Assembly (NCBI GenBank): GCA_034437655.1
Contig: DAOTTU010000080.1
Span: forward strand, 1 to 64,000
Source of the DNA: J027 sp034437655
GTDB lineage: Bacteria > Chloroflexota > Anaerolineae > Aggregatilineales > J027
Length of the DNA: 64,000 nt
Reading direction: 5' to 3'
Of the stretch, positions 15,821 through 24,662 are shown piece after piece (the stretch's first letter is position 1; every line of letters starts with the position of its first letter). The notes beneath the pieces were generated by a model. The model ran no database searches and was not told where the DNA came from. It saw nothing but the letters and a program-made list of their open reading frames with translations. The position numbers were made by a program, and so were the translations under genes.

Positions 15821-17536
15821 ATGCAAATCCAACGCACACAACCTCGCCAGACGGTACAGGTGATGTTCGAAAACAAGCAACCCTATGAAGGCCCGATAGG
15901 CACCCCCTTGCAGGCATTTTGCGAACAATGGGCCCATGACCACGGACACCCGACCGAACTTTATGCACTGGCGGCTGTAGTGGACAACCGCTTGCGTGAA
16001 CTGAGCTACCCTGTCACCCGTGATGTGAACGTCAAGCCGATCACGTTGGCGCACCGCGACGGCAGCCGCATCTATCGCCGCACGTTGTCGTTTTTGCTGG
16101 TGGTGGCGGTGATGGAGACATTTGGTGAACAGATCAAAATTGAACATGCTGTCCCCAGTGGGGGCTTTTTCTGCCGAATGCTCCACCGCGAACGTCTGAC
16201 GGATGACGAGTTAGAGCAGTTGCGGGCGACGATGGTCAAGATTATCCAATGTGACGACCCCATCATACGGCGTAACATCTCACTGGATGAAGCCCAACGC
16301 ATTTTCGCAGAGCGCGGCGACGATGATAAACTGCGCCTGCTAGAAGTCCGCGAACAGGACTATCTGAGCGTCTACGAACTACGCGGTTATGTGGACTATT
16401 TCTTCGGCTATATGGCACCTTCTACCGGGCACCTGCACACATTTGGCTTGAAAAACTTTGGTGACGGCTTTGTGCTGCGCTATCCTCGCCGCGAGTCTCC
16501 GGGTAAGCTCAACGACTTTTTTGAATCGCCCAAACTGGCCGGCGTCTTTCGGCAAACCAGCAACTGGCTAAAGTTGATTGGAATTGACGACATCGGGCGG
16601 CTGAACCAGGTGGTGGCGGGTGGGGATGTTGGCGTGCGCGAAATGGTGCTGGTGCATGAAGCGCTGCACGAGCGCAAGCTCGCAGAAATTGCCCGGGAAG
16701 CGGCGCAGCGCTACCATGAGGGGGTGCGCGTAATCCTCATCGCCGGGCCATCGTCGTCGGGCAAAACAACCTCCGCAAAACGGCTGGCCATCCAACTATT
16801 GACGCATGGCATTCAACCCTTCACCGTTGAGATGGATAACTATTTTGTGAACCGTGAGCAGACACCACGCGACGAAAACGGCGACTATAACTTCGAAGCA
16901 CTGGAAGCACTGAATGTTGATTTACTCAACGAAAACTTGCAAGACCTCATTGCCGGAAAAACGGTGCAGCTCCCTAAATTCGATTTCAGGACGGGTCACA
17001 GTGAACCGGGGCGCAAGGTCAGCGTCTCCTCAGACACGATGCTCATCCTCGAAGGTATTCATGGCATGAACCCGGGCCTAACGCCATCCTTTGGGCCAGA
17101 CGAAACGTTCAAGATCTACATTTCCGCAGTGACACAGATCAACATCGACCGTCATAACCGTGTCCCGACGACGGATGTGCGCTTGATTCGCCGGATTCTG
17201 CGTGACGCCACGCACCGCAGCTACACCGCCGAAGACACACTGCAACGCTGGCCAAGTGTGCGCCGGGGCGAAAAACGCAATATCTTCTTCTACCAGGAAA
17301 ACGCTGACATTATGTTCAATTCTTCGCTGGTATATGAGCTAGCGGTGCTGCGGCCGCTGGTCGAACCGTTGTTGCTGCGTGTTGATCCCTACAGCCCACT
17401 GCGTGTTGAGTCGCATCGCCTGTTGTCGTTCCTGAGCTGGGTGCGCCCAATGGACACGCGATTCATCCCTGACAATTCGCTGCTGCGTGAGTTCGTTGGT
17501 GGCTCAATTTTGCGTGACTATCACCCGGGGACATAG
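15821..17536 (+). CDS. TGS-domain uridine kinase-like nucleoside kinase
   Basis: The 571-residue protein joins an N-terminal part related to the TGS and editing-like regions of threonyl-tRNA synthetase (FENKQPYEGPIGTPLQAF, HRDGSRIYRRTL) to a C-terminal uridine-kinase/phosphoribulokinase-like domain. The Walker A motif GPSSSGKTTSAKR is near residues 309-321, followed by VEMDNYFVNREQTPRDENG and an LILEGIHGMNPGL segment typical of the fold. Such proteins are annotated as nucleoside kinases, and the precise substrate is not established here. ATG 15821 is chosen because GGAAAAGG lies upstream. An in-frame GTG at 15770 would add 17 residues that look non-conserved. Confidence 0.85.
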   Translation: MQIQRTQPRQTVQVMFENKQPYEGPIGTPLQAFCEQWAHDHGHPTELYALAAVVDNRLRELSYPVTRDVNVKPITLAHRDGSRIYRRTLSFLLVVAVMETFGEQIKIEHAVPSGGFFCRMLHRERLTDDELEQLRATMVKIIQCDDPIIRRNISLDEAQRIFAERGDDDKLRLLEVREQDYLSVYELRGYVDYFFGYMAPSTGHLHTFGLKNFGDGFVLRYPRRESPGKLNDFFESPKLAGVFRQTSNWLKLIGIDDIGRLNQVVAGGDVGVREMVLVHEALHERKLAEIAREAAQRYHEGVRVILIAGPSSSGKTTSAKRLAIQLLTHGIQPFTVEMDNYFVNREQTPRDENGDYNFEALEALNVDLLNENLQDLIAGKTVQLPKFDFRTGHSEPGRKVSVSSDTMLILEGIHGMNPGLTPSFGPDETFKIYISAVTQINIDRHNRVPTTDVRLIRRILRDATHRSYTAEDTLQRWPSVRRGEKRNIFFYQENADIMFNSSLVYELAVLRPLVEPLLLRVDPYSPLRVESHRLLSFLSWVRPMDTRFIPDNSLLREFVGGSILRDYHPGT

Positions 17537-17585
17537 CCGCAAGTGCCCCCGAATAAAAACAACCAACATTGCAAATAATACTCAG

Positions 17586-17678
17586 TTTAACTAGTATTAA
17601 GTTAAAAGGCTCCCCGGGCGGGTCGAGCCTCGCTATGCGTTATACTCTATTCGAAATAATTCAGGGCTTTGTCCCTGA
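17586..17678 (+). promoter_or_regulatory. Cluster of inverted repeats upstream of the RicT-like gene
   Basis: Three perfect inverted repeats lie in a row: TTTAACT/AGTTAAA (17586-17592 and 17600-17606), AGGCTC/GAGCCT (17607-17612 and 17625-17630) and TCAGGG/CCCTGA (17661-17666 and 17673-17678). TATACT at 17641-17646 could be a -10 element, which would place the last hairpin in the leader just before the ribosome-binding site. The first two could instead end the upstream kinase-like gene, although no T run follows. Confidence 0.4.
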
Positions 17679-17695
17679 TGATGAGGTTTTAAATT

Positions 17696-18961
17696 ATGTC
17701 TTCACTTCCGCAGATTGAAAACCCGCACCTGACGCGCATTTTCGACCCTGCAGAACACGTTGTTGGTGTCCGTTTCGAAAAGCTCGGCCGCCTCTATCAT
17801 TTCGACTATACCGAGTACCCCACAATCACTGTCGGGGAATCGGTGATTGTTGAAACTGTGCGTGGTCTGACTATGGGCGAGGTTGTCGGGTTTATTGAAC
17901 GCGAAGATCACCTTCGTGACTATAAGCCGTTGTTACGCATTGCGACGCCGCGCGACCTCCTCATCCGCCAACAATGGCAAGCCAAAGAGGTTGAAGCGCT
18001 CATCAATTGTCGTGAGGCTGCTGCACAGCACAACTACTTGCGCACGGTCAAATTCGTCAAAGCTGAATATACCTTTGACGGGGCAACCTGCACGATTATG
18101 TATTCCACCGAAGACGACATCAATATGAACAGCTTCCGGCGCAGCTTGCAGGAAAACATTCAAGGGAAGCTCGAATTCCGCCAGATCGGCCCACGTGATG
18201 TAGCACGGATCATGGGCGGGCAAGGTGCGTGTGGTGGGCCGCGTTGTTGTAGCACGTTCCTCACCGACTTCAGCCCCATCTCAATCAAGATGGCCAAAGC
18301 GCAAAATATTCCTCTGAACCCCACTGAAATCACCGGGATGTGTGGGCGCTTGCGGTGCTGCCTGCTGTACGAATATGAGCAATATGTTGAAGCCCGCAAA
18401 AAACTGCCCAAACGTGGTAAAACTATCGGCACACCCTATGGCGAAGCCAAAGTCATTGATGTCTACCCCCTGCGTGATGGTGTAGCGGTCAGTGTTGAGG
18501 GTAAACGTGAGTTTGTCGAACGTGAGGAAATCATCCCACTGGCTGAATTCCGTGCGTTGAAAGAAAAAGCCGAAGCAGGTTGCACCAAAAATGAAAGCGG
18601 TGGTTGCGACTGTGGGTCACAGCGGCCAAAATCGTCGTCAGCAGACTTGAAAGCTGCGCTCGACATGGCACATAGCCCGGCTCCAGACCGCACGACAGGT
18701 CACGGTGAAAGTACAGACGAGCAACAAGAAGATCAATCTAAGAAGAAAAAGCGACGACGCGGCCGGCGGCGACGTGGCAAAAAAGATAGTAAGAAGGACG
18801 ATTCTGGTTCACCACAGGCTACCGAAAGCAAATCTGGTGGTGCCAAAGAGGGTGACGACCAACCTAAGAAGCGCAAAAAACGCCGCCGACGCAACAACCG
18901 TCGTAACAATAACCGTAACACTGATAGCAACCAGAAGAACAACAAAGGTGACGATAGTTGA
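17696..18961 (+). CDS. PSP1-domain protein (RicT/YaaT family) with long basic tail
   Basis: The 421-residue protein has the PSP1 core in residues 1-285. It includes VRFEKLGRLYHFDY, LLIRQQWQAKEVEAL and the family's cysteine cluster in GGQGACGGPRCCSTFL and GMCGRLRCCLLYEYE. In Bacillus, RicT works with partners in an Fe-S-containing complex that affects RNA maturation and development. The role here is inferred. The last 140 residues are low-complexity: a small Cys/Gly patch (CTKNESGGCDCGS), then long Lys/Arg blocks and an Asn/Arg tail. Such a tail is suited to binding RNA. The stop TGA overlaps the TTG start of the next gene. Confidence 0.87.
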   Translation: MSSLPQIENPHLTRIFDPAEHVVGVRFEKLGRLYHFDYTEYPTITVGESVIVETVRGLTMGEVVGFIEREDHLRDYKPLLRIATPRDLLIRQQWQAKEVEALINCREAAAQHNYLRTVKFVKAEYTFDGATCTIMYSTEDDINMNSFRRSLQENIQGKLEFRQIGPRDVARIMGGQGACGGPRCCSTFLTDFSPISIKMAKAQNIPLNPTEITGMCGRLRCCLLYEYEQYVEARKKLPKRGKTIGTPYGEAKVIDVYPLRDGVAVSVEGKREFVEREEIIPLAEFRALKEKAEAGCTKNESGGCDCGSQRPKSSSADLKAALDMAHSPAPDRTTGHGESTDEQQEDQSKKKKRRRGRRRRGKKDSKKDDSGSPQATESKSGGAKEGDDQPKKRKKRRRRNNRRNNNRNTDSNQKNNKGDDS

Positions 18962-19686
18962 TCGCAACAGATGAGTATGTGCGCCCGGGCAAAGTCCTCG
19001 CGATTTATGCCCACCCTGACGATGCTGAATTTTTCACAGGTGGAACGATTGCCCGCTGGGCCGCCGAAGGCAGCGCTATTACGCTGGTATTGGTGACCAG
19101 TGGCGACAAGGGCAGTGGTGCGCGTGATATGCCGTGGCAACGACTCCGTGATTTGCGTGAGGCAGAAACGCGGGTTGCGGCTGAGGCACTGGGCATCAAA
19201 AAGGTCATCTTTATGCGCTGGCGTGACGGTGAATTGCAGCCCTCTTTGGGTATGCGTCGCGCTTTCGTCCGCTTTTTGCGGCTAGAACGCCCTGACGCTG
19301 TGCTTAGCACTGACCCGCAAGTTCGGTGGCGCAATGCTCGTCGGATCAATCACCCTGACCACTGGATCGTTGCACAGGAGGTCATGAATGCGGTCTACCC
19401 AGCCGCCCGTGACCATCTGAATTTCCCTGAGTTGTTAGAAGATGAAGGGCTAGAGCCACACATTACGCCATATTTATATCTGGCGCTCTCGCATCAACCC
19501 AATCTACGCATCAGCGTGGATGATTATCAGGTACACAAATTTGAAGCACTGAAAGCACACCGCACCCAGGTTGGCGAAGACACCGACGCCCTACGTCAAC
19601 GCCTGGAAGGGTACGCCGACCCTGAATTTTCAACCCGTACACAGAAGCGCTACAACGAGTATTTCCGCTTAGTTACGCTTGATTAG
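18958..19686 (+). CDS. PIG-L family (LmbE-like) deacetylase
   Basis: The 242-residue zinc deacetylase has AIYAHPDDAEFFTGG near the N-terminus (His19, Asp22 as metal ligands) and RINHPDHWIVAQEV in the middle, carrying the third histidine. In actinobacteria such enzymes act on mycothiol precursors or their conjugates, but the substrate here is unknown. No ATG is available near the N-terminus. The TTG at 18958, overlapping the upstream stop, is the best start, and a GTG at 18979 is the alternative. It is distinct from the PIG-L gene of the pseudaminic cluster and shares only the fold motifs. Confidence 0.85.
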   Translation: MIATDEYVRPGKVLAIYAHPDDAEFFTGGTIARWAAEGSAITLVLVTSGDKGSGARDMPWQRLRDLREAETRVAAEALGIKKVIFMRWRDGELQPSLGMRRAFVRFLRLERPDAVLSTDPQVRWRNARRINHPDHWIVAQEVMNAVYPAARDHLNFPELLEDEGLEPHITPYLYLALSHQPNLRISVDDYQVHKFEALKAHRTQVGEDTDALRQRLEGYADPEFSTRTQKRYNEYFRLVTLD

Positions 19687-19704
19687 CGAAAGGTCGAATC
19701 CGTT

Positions 19705-20883
19705 ATGCGTTCTTTTACCGCTGAAGTCGAAGCCTTGCGTGAGCAAATGATCACCTGGCGGCGTGACTTCCACCAGCACCCCGAACTCGCCTTCGAAGAA
19801 ATTCGCACGTCAAACATCGTTGCCGACCACCTGAGCAATTTAGGAATGGAGGTGCAGCGCGGTGTTGGCCAGACAGGGGTGATTGGGGTGTTGGAAGGAG
19901 CGCACGACGGGCCAACCGTGCTGGTCCGTGCAGACATGGACGCCCTGCCTATCCATGAAGCCAACCAGACTCCCTATGTCTCGACAGTGCCCAACCACAT
20001 GCACGCCTGCGGACATGACGCCCACACCAGCATTGCCATGACGGTTGCGCAAATCCTCGCTGACCGTCGTGAACACCTCGCCGGGCGCGTGAAGTTTATC
20101 TTCCAACCCGCTGAGGAAATCGGCGCGGGGGCAAAGGCAATGATTGAAGATGGCGCGCTCGAAAACCCGGCGGCAGATGTCGCGGTGGGGCTGCATGTCT
20201 GGAACAATCTTCCGGTTGGGCAAATCGCGGTGACGGATGGCCCGGCGATGGCCGGAGCACGCAGCTTTCATATCACCATTAAAGGTCGTGGCGGGCATGC
20301 AGCCGTTCCTAACCAGACCCGGGACCCGGTGATGGCAGCCGCACACATCATGACGATGGCACAAACCATTGTCAGTCGTAATGTGGACCCCATGCAGGGC
20401 GCAGTCGTTTCCTTCACGCAGATGGATGGCGGCGATGCGTTCAACGTCATTCCTGATGAGGTCAAGCTAACGGGCACAATCCGCGTATTTGAAGACGATG
20501 TGCTTGATATGGTTGTTGACCGCTTCGAAACAATTGTTGACCAGGTTGCGATGGCCATGCAATGTCAGTCAGAAATCACCTACCGCCATGTGTTGCCACC
20601 ATTGGTGAATAACCCCGGCGTGGCGCAACGGCTCCGCGATGGGTTCCGCAGCATCAACAGTGATGTGCAGATTGTTGACGACTTACGCACAATGGGCTCT
20701 GAAGATATGGGTCGCTTTTTGGCAGCGGTGCCGGGCGTGTATTTCTTCGTCGGTTCTGCAAATAGTGAACAAGGGCTGGACTTTCCGCATCATCATCCTC
20801 AGTTCGATATTGATGAGCGCGCACTCGTTATCGGGGCGTCGCTCTTGACTTCAGCGGTGGCAGATTATGTTTGGAACACCTAG
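19705..20883 (+). CDS. M20 family amidohydrolase (N-acyl-amino acid / hippurate hydrolase type)
   Basis: The 392-residue metallopeptidase-fold enzyme hydrolyses N-acylated amino acids or related amides. Motifs in order are WRRDFHQHPELAFEE, VLVRADMDALPIHE, MHACGHDAHTSIAM (metal ligands), QPAEEIGAGAKAMIEDG with the catalytic glutamate pair, GRGGHAAVPN in the dimerisation domain, and MGSEDMGRFL near the C-terminus. Length and motif spacing are normal for the family. The next gene starts inside its last codons. Confidence 0.9.
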   Translation: MRSFTAEVEALREQMITWRRDFHQHPELAFEEIRTSNIVADHLSNLGMEVQRGVGQTGVIGVLEGAHDGPTVLVRADMDALPIHEANQTPYVSTVPNHMHACGHDAHTSIAMTVAQILADRREHLAGRVKFIFQPAEEIGAGAKAMIEDGALENPAADVAVGLHVWNNLPVGQIAVTDGPAMAGARSFHITIKGRGGHAAVPNQTRDPVMAAAHIMTMAQTIVSRNVDPMQGAVVSFTQMDGGDAFNVIPDEVKLTGTIRVFEDDVLDMVVDRFETIVDQVAMAMQCQSEITYRHVLPPLVNNPGVAQRLRDGFRSINSDVQIVDDLRTMGSEDMGRFLAAVPGVYFFVGSANSEQGLDFPHHHPQFDIDERALVIGASLLTSAVADYVWNT

Positions 20884-21382
20884 CACAACAACCGGACAAT
20901 ATCCTGTTTTCGTCTATGGCACGCTGCGCCACGGTCAGCAAAATTATGAGCTGGTGCGTAACCGAACCGTGAGCGAACTCCACGCACACACCACGACGAT
21001 GCAACTCTATGCTGTCGGTGCTTTTCCGATGATCGTTCCCGGGAACGGCATCGTTCATGGAGACTTATTACATTTACAACCATTTATGTATAACGAACTG
21101 CTGCGTACGCTGGATCACCACGAAGGCTGCCGTGTGGAAGATGATGGCTTCAGTGTCTATCAACGCAAACTGGTGCCAGTACAGATCAATGCAACCCAGC
21201 ACCAGACGCTAGCCTGGGCTTATGTTGGGCAACCCGCCTATCTGGACGCAGACTGTACTCACATAAAAAGCGGAGATTGGGTACAATATCGTTGGAAAGC
21301 GATACAAAAAACCCGTTTCGGTCGCTACTTATACGACACACCAACAGAGAGAACCATCACAGAATGCCAGTCACAATCTTAG
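20867..21382 (+). CDS. Gamma-glutamylcyclotransferase-like (AIG2/GGCT) protein
   Basis: The 171-residue protein has the GGCT fold signature VFVYGTLRHGQQNYEL near the N-terminus and the usual catalytic glutamate in LDHHEGC. The family cyclises gamma-glutamyl amines to 5-oxoproline, and many bacterial members are uncharacterised. It overlaps the M20 gene by 17 bases and the purA start by 19 bases, so the three are translated as a compact unit. The C-terminal RTITECQSQS lies in the overlap with purA. Confidence 0.85.
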   Translation: MFGTPSTTTGQYPVFVYGTLRHGQQNYELVRNRTVSELHAHTTTMQLYAVGAFPMIVPGNGIVHGDLLHLQPFMYNELLRTLDHHEGCRVEDDGFSVYQRKLVPVQINATQHQTLAWAYVGQPAYLDADCTHIKSGDWVQYRWKAIQKTRFGRYLYDTPTERTITECQSQS

Positions 21383-22653
21383 TTGGCGCACAGTGGGGCG
21401 ATGAAGGCAAAGGCCGCGTTGTGGACCTATTAGCTGCTGAAGCCGATGTTGTTGCTCGTTACGCGGGCGGTGACAACGCCGGGCATACGGTTAGCATCGG
21501 TGCAGACACGTTCAAGCTGCACCTCATTCCTTCTGGAATTCTTCAGGCGGGAACAACATGTGTACTGGGGCATGGTATGGTTGTTAATCCACAGCGCTTG
21601 CTTAATGAAATGGACGAGTTACGCGAGCAGGGTGTTGAGGTAACATCAGACAACCTGCTACTGAGCGACCGCGCCCACGTCATCACCCCCGGGCACATCG
21701 CGCTAGATACTGCCCGCGAAGAAGCGCGTGCCGCCAATGCTATCGGCACCACGCAGCGCGGTATCGGCCCTGCCTATACCGACAAGGTGCTGCGCCGGGG
21801 CATTCAAAGCGGACACATGCACGACCCAGATTACTTCGGTCAGCTTGTCCACGCTCACATTCAACAGGTAAACGACACACTGCGCACCCAGTTCAACACC
21901 CGCCCACTCGACGCCAACGCTGTCGAGACGATGTACACAGACTATGCCCGTCGTTTGGGGCCGTTTGTTACCAACACGACACCGATGATCCATGCGGTAC
22001 TTGCTGCTAACCAACGCTTGTTGTGTGAAGGCGCACAGGGTACCCTGCTGGACATCGATATGGGGCACTATCCCTTTGTGACCAGTTCCTCCCCCGCGGT
22101 CGGTGGGGCGCTAACCGGGCTTGGCTTTGGGCCCACAGCGGTAGATCGTGTGGTCGGCGTGACGAAGTGTTTTAGCACACGTGTCGGCAGCGGCCCTATG
22201 CCCACCGAACAAGAAAACGAGATTGGCAACCAGTTACGCGGAACGGGAGACAATCCGTGGGACGAATTTGGCACGACGACTGGACGCCCACGCCGCACCG
22301 GGTGGTTAGATGGGGTGGTGTTGCGGTATGCCGCTGCAATTAACGGTTTTACGGAGTTGGTGCTGACCAAATTAGACGTGTTGACCGGCTTTGAGGAACT
22401 CAAAATTGCCGTTGCTTACGAAATAGGTGGCACACGAGTGGAACATTTACCGTCGTTGCAACCCGAAGTTGAACAGGCCACGGCCATCTATGAAACGCTC
22501 CCCGGCTGGCACGAGGATATTTCCACGGTGCGCGCCTGGGATGATCTGCCGCCCAATGCAAGGCAGTACGTCGAATTTGTTGCTGACATCGCCGGGGTAA
22601 ACATCTCGTTAATCAGTGTTGGGCCAGAACGCAGTCAGGTGATTCAGCTTTAG
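21364..22653 (+). CDS. purA: Adenylosuccinate synthetase
   Basis: PurA joins IMP and aspartate with GTP hydrolysis, the first committed step to AMP. The 429-residue protein is full length. It has GAQWGDEGKGRVVDLL at residues 8-23 (catalytic Asp and P-loop-like segment), DNAGHT with the catalytic His, the IGPAYTDK region, CEGAQGTLLDIDMGHYPFVT, and STRVGSGPMPTE with TGRPRRTGWLD. ATG 21364, giving MPVTILVGAQWG, is the family start. An in-frame upstream start at 21277 is rejected. The gene overlaps the GGCT gene. Confidence 0.97.
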   Translation: MPVTILVGAQWGDEGKGRVVDLLAAEADVVARYAGGDNAGHTVSIGADTFKLHLIPSGILQAGTTCVLGHGMVVNPQRLLNEMDELREQGVEVTSDNLLLSDRAHVITPGHIALDTAREEARAANAIGTTQRGIGPAYTDKVLRRGIQSGHMHDPDYFGQLVHAHIQQVNDTLRTQFNTRPLDANAVETMYTDYARRLGPFVTNTTPMIHAVLAANQRLLCEGAQGTLLDIDMGHYPFVTSSSPAVGGALTGLGFGPTAVDRVVGVTKCFSTRVGSGPMPTEQENEIGNQLRGTGDNPWDEFGTTTGRPRRTGWLDGVVLRYAAAINGFTELVLTKLDVLTGFEELKIAVAYEIGGTRVEHLPSLQPEVEQATAIYETLPGWHEDISTVRAWDDLPPNARQYVEFVADIAGVNISLISVGPERSQVIQL

Positions 22654-22674
22654 GTAGGAAAAAGCAGGTGTGTG

Positions 22675-23613
22675 ATGAGTGAGGACCATACCTATACCGT
22701 CGATTTTTCGGACCTGGTCGGTAGCAAACCGCGTCGTGTTGTGTCGCTGGTGCCGAGCGTTACAGAGTCACTATTTGACCTGCAACTTCAAGAGCGCATT
22801 ATCGCAGTCACTGATTACTGTGAGCATCCGGCCGAGGGAGTGGCCCGTCTGCCCAGAGTCGGCGGCACCAAAAACCCGAACATTGAACAGATCGTCGCGC
22901 TTAACCCTGACCTCGTTATTATGAACGCCGAAGAAAACCGCAGAGAAGATGCGCAGAAACTCTCTGAAGCAGGGGTTCGCGTCTATGCTGCTACCCCACA
23001 TACAGTTGCGGAGGCCATCAACGAACTATGGAATCTTGTCGCTATTTTCGACGTCACGACGATGGTGCCGCGCATTCAACAGATCGACCGCGTATTTGAT
23101 ATGGTCTCTCAGGCAGCGGCCAGCGGTCGACGGGTGCGTACCTTCGTCCCCATCTGGAAAGCCCCGTGGATGACGTTCAACGCGGAAACCTATGTGCATG
23201 ACCTGTTGTTTCACCTCGGTGCGGAAAACGTATTTGCAGAGCGCGAACGTCAATTTCCCCTTGCCGCTGATACGGGTGATGCTGAACCCCTTGCTGCCGA
23301 CGATCCGCGTATCGCTGACCGTGATACGCGCTATCCCCGCGTGAGCCTGGACGAAATCATTGCGGCTGCGCCAGAACTCATTTTGCTCCCCACCGAACCT
23401 TATGCATTTACCGAAGATGACGCCCGCGCCCTTTACGAACTCGAAGACATCCCTGCTGCTGCACATGGCAACATTTATCTGGTTGATGGGTCGCTGTTGA
23501 CATGGCACGGTACACGCCTGGCGCACACCTTAAAAGAGTTGCCCCCTCTGATTGACGATGTCCGTGCCCGGCTAGGACTCAACAACGCCGAAGGAGACAG
23601 CGACGCCCCATGA
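22675..23613 (+). CDS. BtuF-like helical-backbone metal/cobalamin-binding protein, no signal peptide
   Basis: The 312-residue protein has the substrate-binding fold used by cobalamin and iron-chelate ABC transporters. Motifs include RRVVSLVPSVTESLFDL, TDYCEHPAE, VGGTKNPNIEQIVALNPDLVI, and WKAPWMTFNAETYVHDLL near the middle. Unlike transport receptors it has no signal peptide or lipobox: the N-terminus MSEDHTYTVDFSDLV is polar. It therefore probably stays in the cytoplasm, and no permease or ATPase gene is next to it. Its stop overlaps the histidine kinase start (ATGA at 23610), implying coupled expression. ATG 22675 is chosen over GTG 22672. Confidence 0.8.
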   Translation: MSEDHTYTVDFSDLVGSKPRRVVSLVPSVTESLFDLQLQERIIAVTDYCEHPAEGVARLPRVGGTKNPNIEQIVALNPDLVIMNAEENRREDAQKLSEAGVRVYAATPHTVAEAINELWNLVAIFDVTTMVPRIQQIDRVFDMVSQAAASGRRVRTFVPIWKAPWMTFNAETYVHDLLFHLGAENVFAERERQFPLAADTGDAEPLAADDPRIADRDTRYPRVSLDEIIAAAPELILLPTEPYAFTEDDARALYELEDIPAAAHGNIYLVDGSLLTWHGTRLAHTLKELPPLIDDVRARLGLNNAEGDSDAP

Positions 23614-24653
23614 GCTTAATCCACGACACCAGCGCTGCAATTCAGGCATTGCGCCAACTTGACACGCTCGGTCTAGCGGGAATTATCTGCGATACCTCGG
23701 GAACTGTGCAGCTTTTGAATAGTGCCGCCAACACACTTTTTGCAGATGTGCCCCGCAAGCTCGAAGGGCGCACGCTCAACGAAATCGAAACATTCGAGCC
23801 TCTCGCCGAAATGTTAACTGCGCAAACACCGCAGAAAACGCCGCAATTTGTGTCACTGTATGATCACCTTCATTGCCTGGTGCGGATGCAACAGGTTGGC
23901 AAGGTCGGCTTTGTTTTCACTTTCGAAGATGTCACTGCGTTTAAACAACGCGAAGCTGAACACACGATAGCGATTGATAATGTCGCACATGATCTGAAAA
24001 CACCACTTTCGGCGATGCGTGGGTTTGCGGACCTGGTGAATAATGGTGGGGAACTGAATGCGTTACAGCAGAAATACCTGAACCGTATTTATCAGGCTGT
24101 AAACAATATGGAAGCGCTCGTATTCGATTTACTTGACATCGCGTGGTTGGATTCTGGTCAGGCATTAGACATGCAGAGTGTTCATCTTGGTAGCCTTGTG
24201 CGGCAATCTCTGGAAACATTGCAAAACCATATCGAAAAGCGTCAAACGCAGATCAAGACGATGATCCCGGATAATCTTCCGTCTACCCTTGGGGATGCAC
24301 GCCGCCTGGAACGTGCCTTCACGAACTTAATCAATAATGCCATCAAATATACGCCTATTGGCGGTGAAGTGACCATTACCCTGAGCGCAGAAGATGATAT
24401 GCAGAACGTTGTGATTGCAGATACGGGTATTGGGATTCCAGAAGAATACCTTCCCTATATTTTCGACCGCTTCTATCGTGTCCCGCGCCAGGACGAAGCA
24501 CTTTCAAAAATTGATGGCACCGGGTTGGGGCTTTCTATCGTTAAGTCCATCATTGACCTGCATCACGGCGATATTGAGGTAACCAGCACTGTCGGTGCAG
24601 GCAGCGTGTTTACTGTTCGTTTACCCCGGACACAACCGAGTACCACGCACTAA
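23610..24653 (+). CDS. Soluble PAS-domain sensor histidine kinase
   Basis: The 347-residue protein has no membrane segment. An N-terminal PAS-like domain (about residues 15-112, GIICDTSGTVQLLNSAANTL) precedes the phosphoacceptor box NVAHDLKTPLSAMRGF with His127. The ATPase domain shows the N box NLINNAIKYTP, the G1 box DTGIGIP, the F region YIFDRFYR and the G2 box GTGLGLSIV. It is a complete HisKA/HATPase kinase. Its likely partner is the OmpR-type regulator encoded convergently nine bases away, and its start is coupled to the BtuF-like gene. Confidence 0.93.
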   Translation: MSLIHDTSAAIQALRQLDTLGLAGIICDTSGTVQLLNSAANTLFADVPRKLEGRTLNEIETFEPLAEMLTAQTPQKTPQFVSLYDHLHCLVRMQQVGKVGFVFTFEDVTAFKQREAEHTIAIDNVAHDLKTPLSAMRGFADLVNNGGELNALQQKYLNRIYQAVNNMEALVFDLLDIAWLDSGQALDMQSVHLGSLVRQSLETLQNHIEKRQTQIKTMIPDNLPSTLGDARRLERAFTNLINNAIKYTPIGGEVTITLSAEDDMQNVVIADTGIGIPEEYLPYIFDRFYRVPRQDEALSKIDGTGLGLSIVKSIIDLHHGDIEVTSTVGAGSVFTVRLPRTQPSTTH

Positions 24654-24662
24654 GCACCGCTT

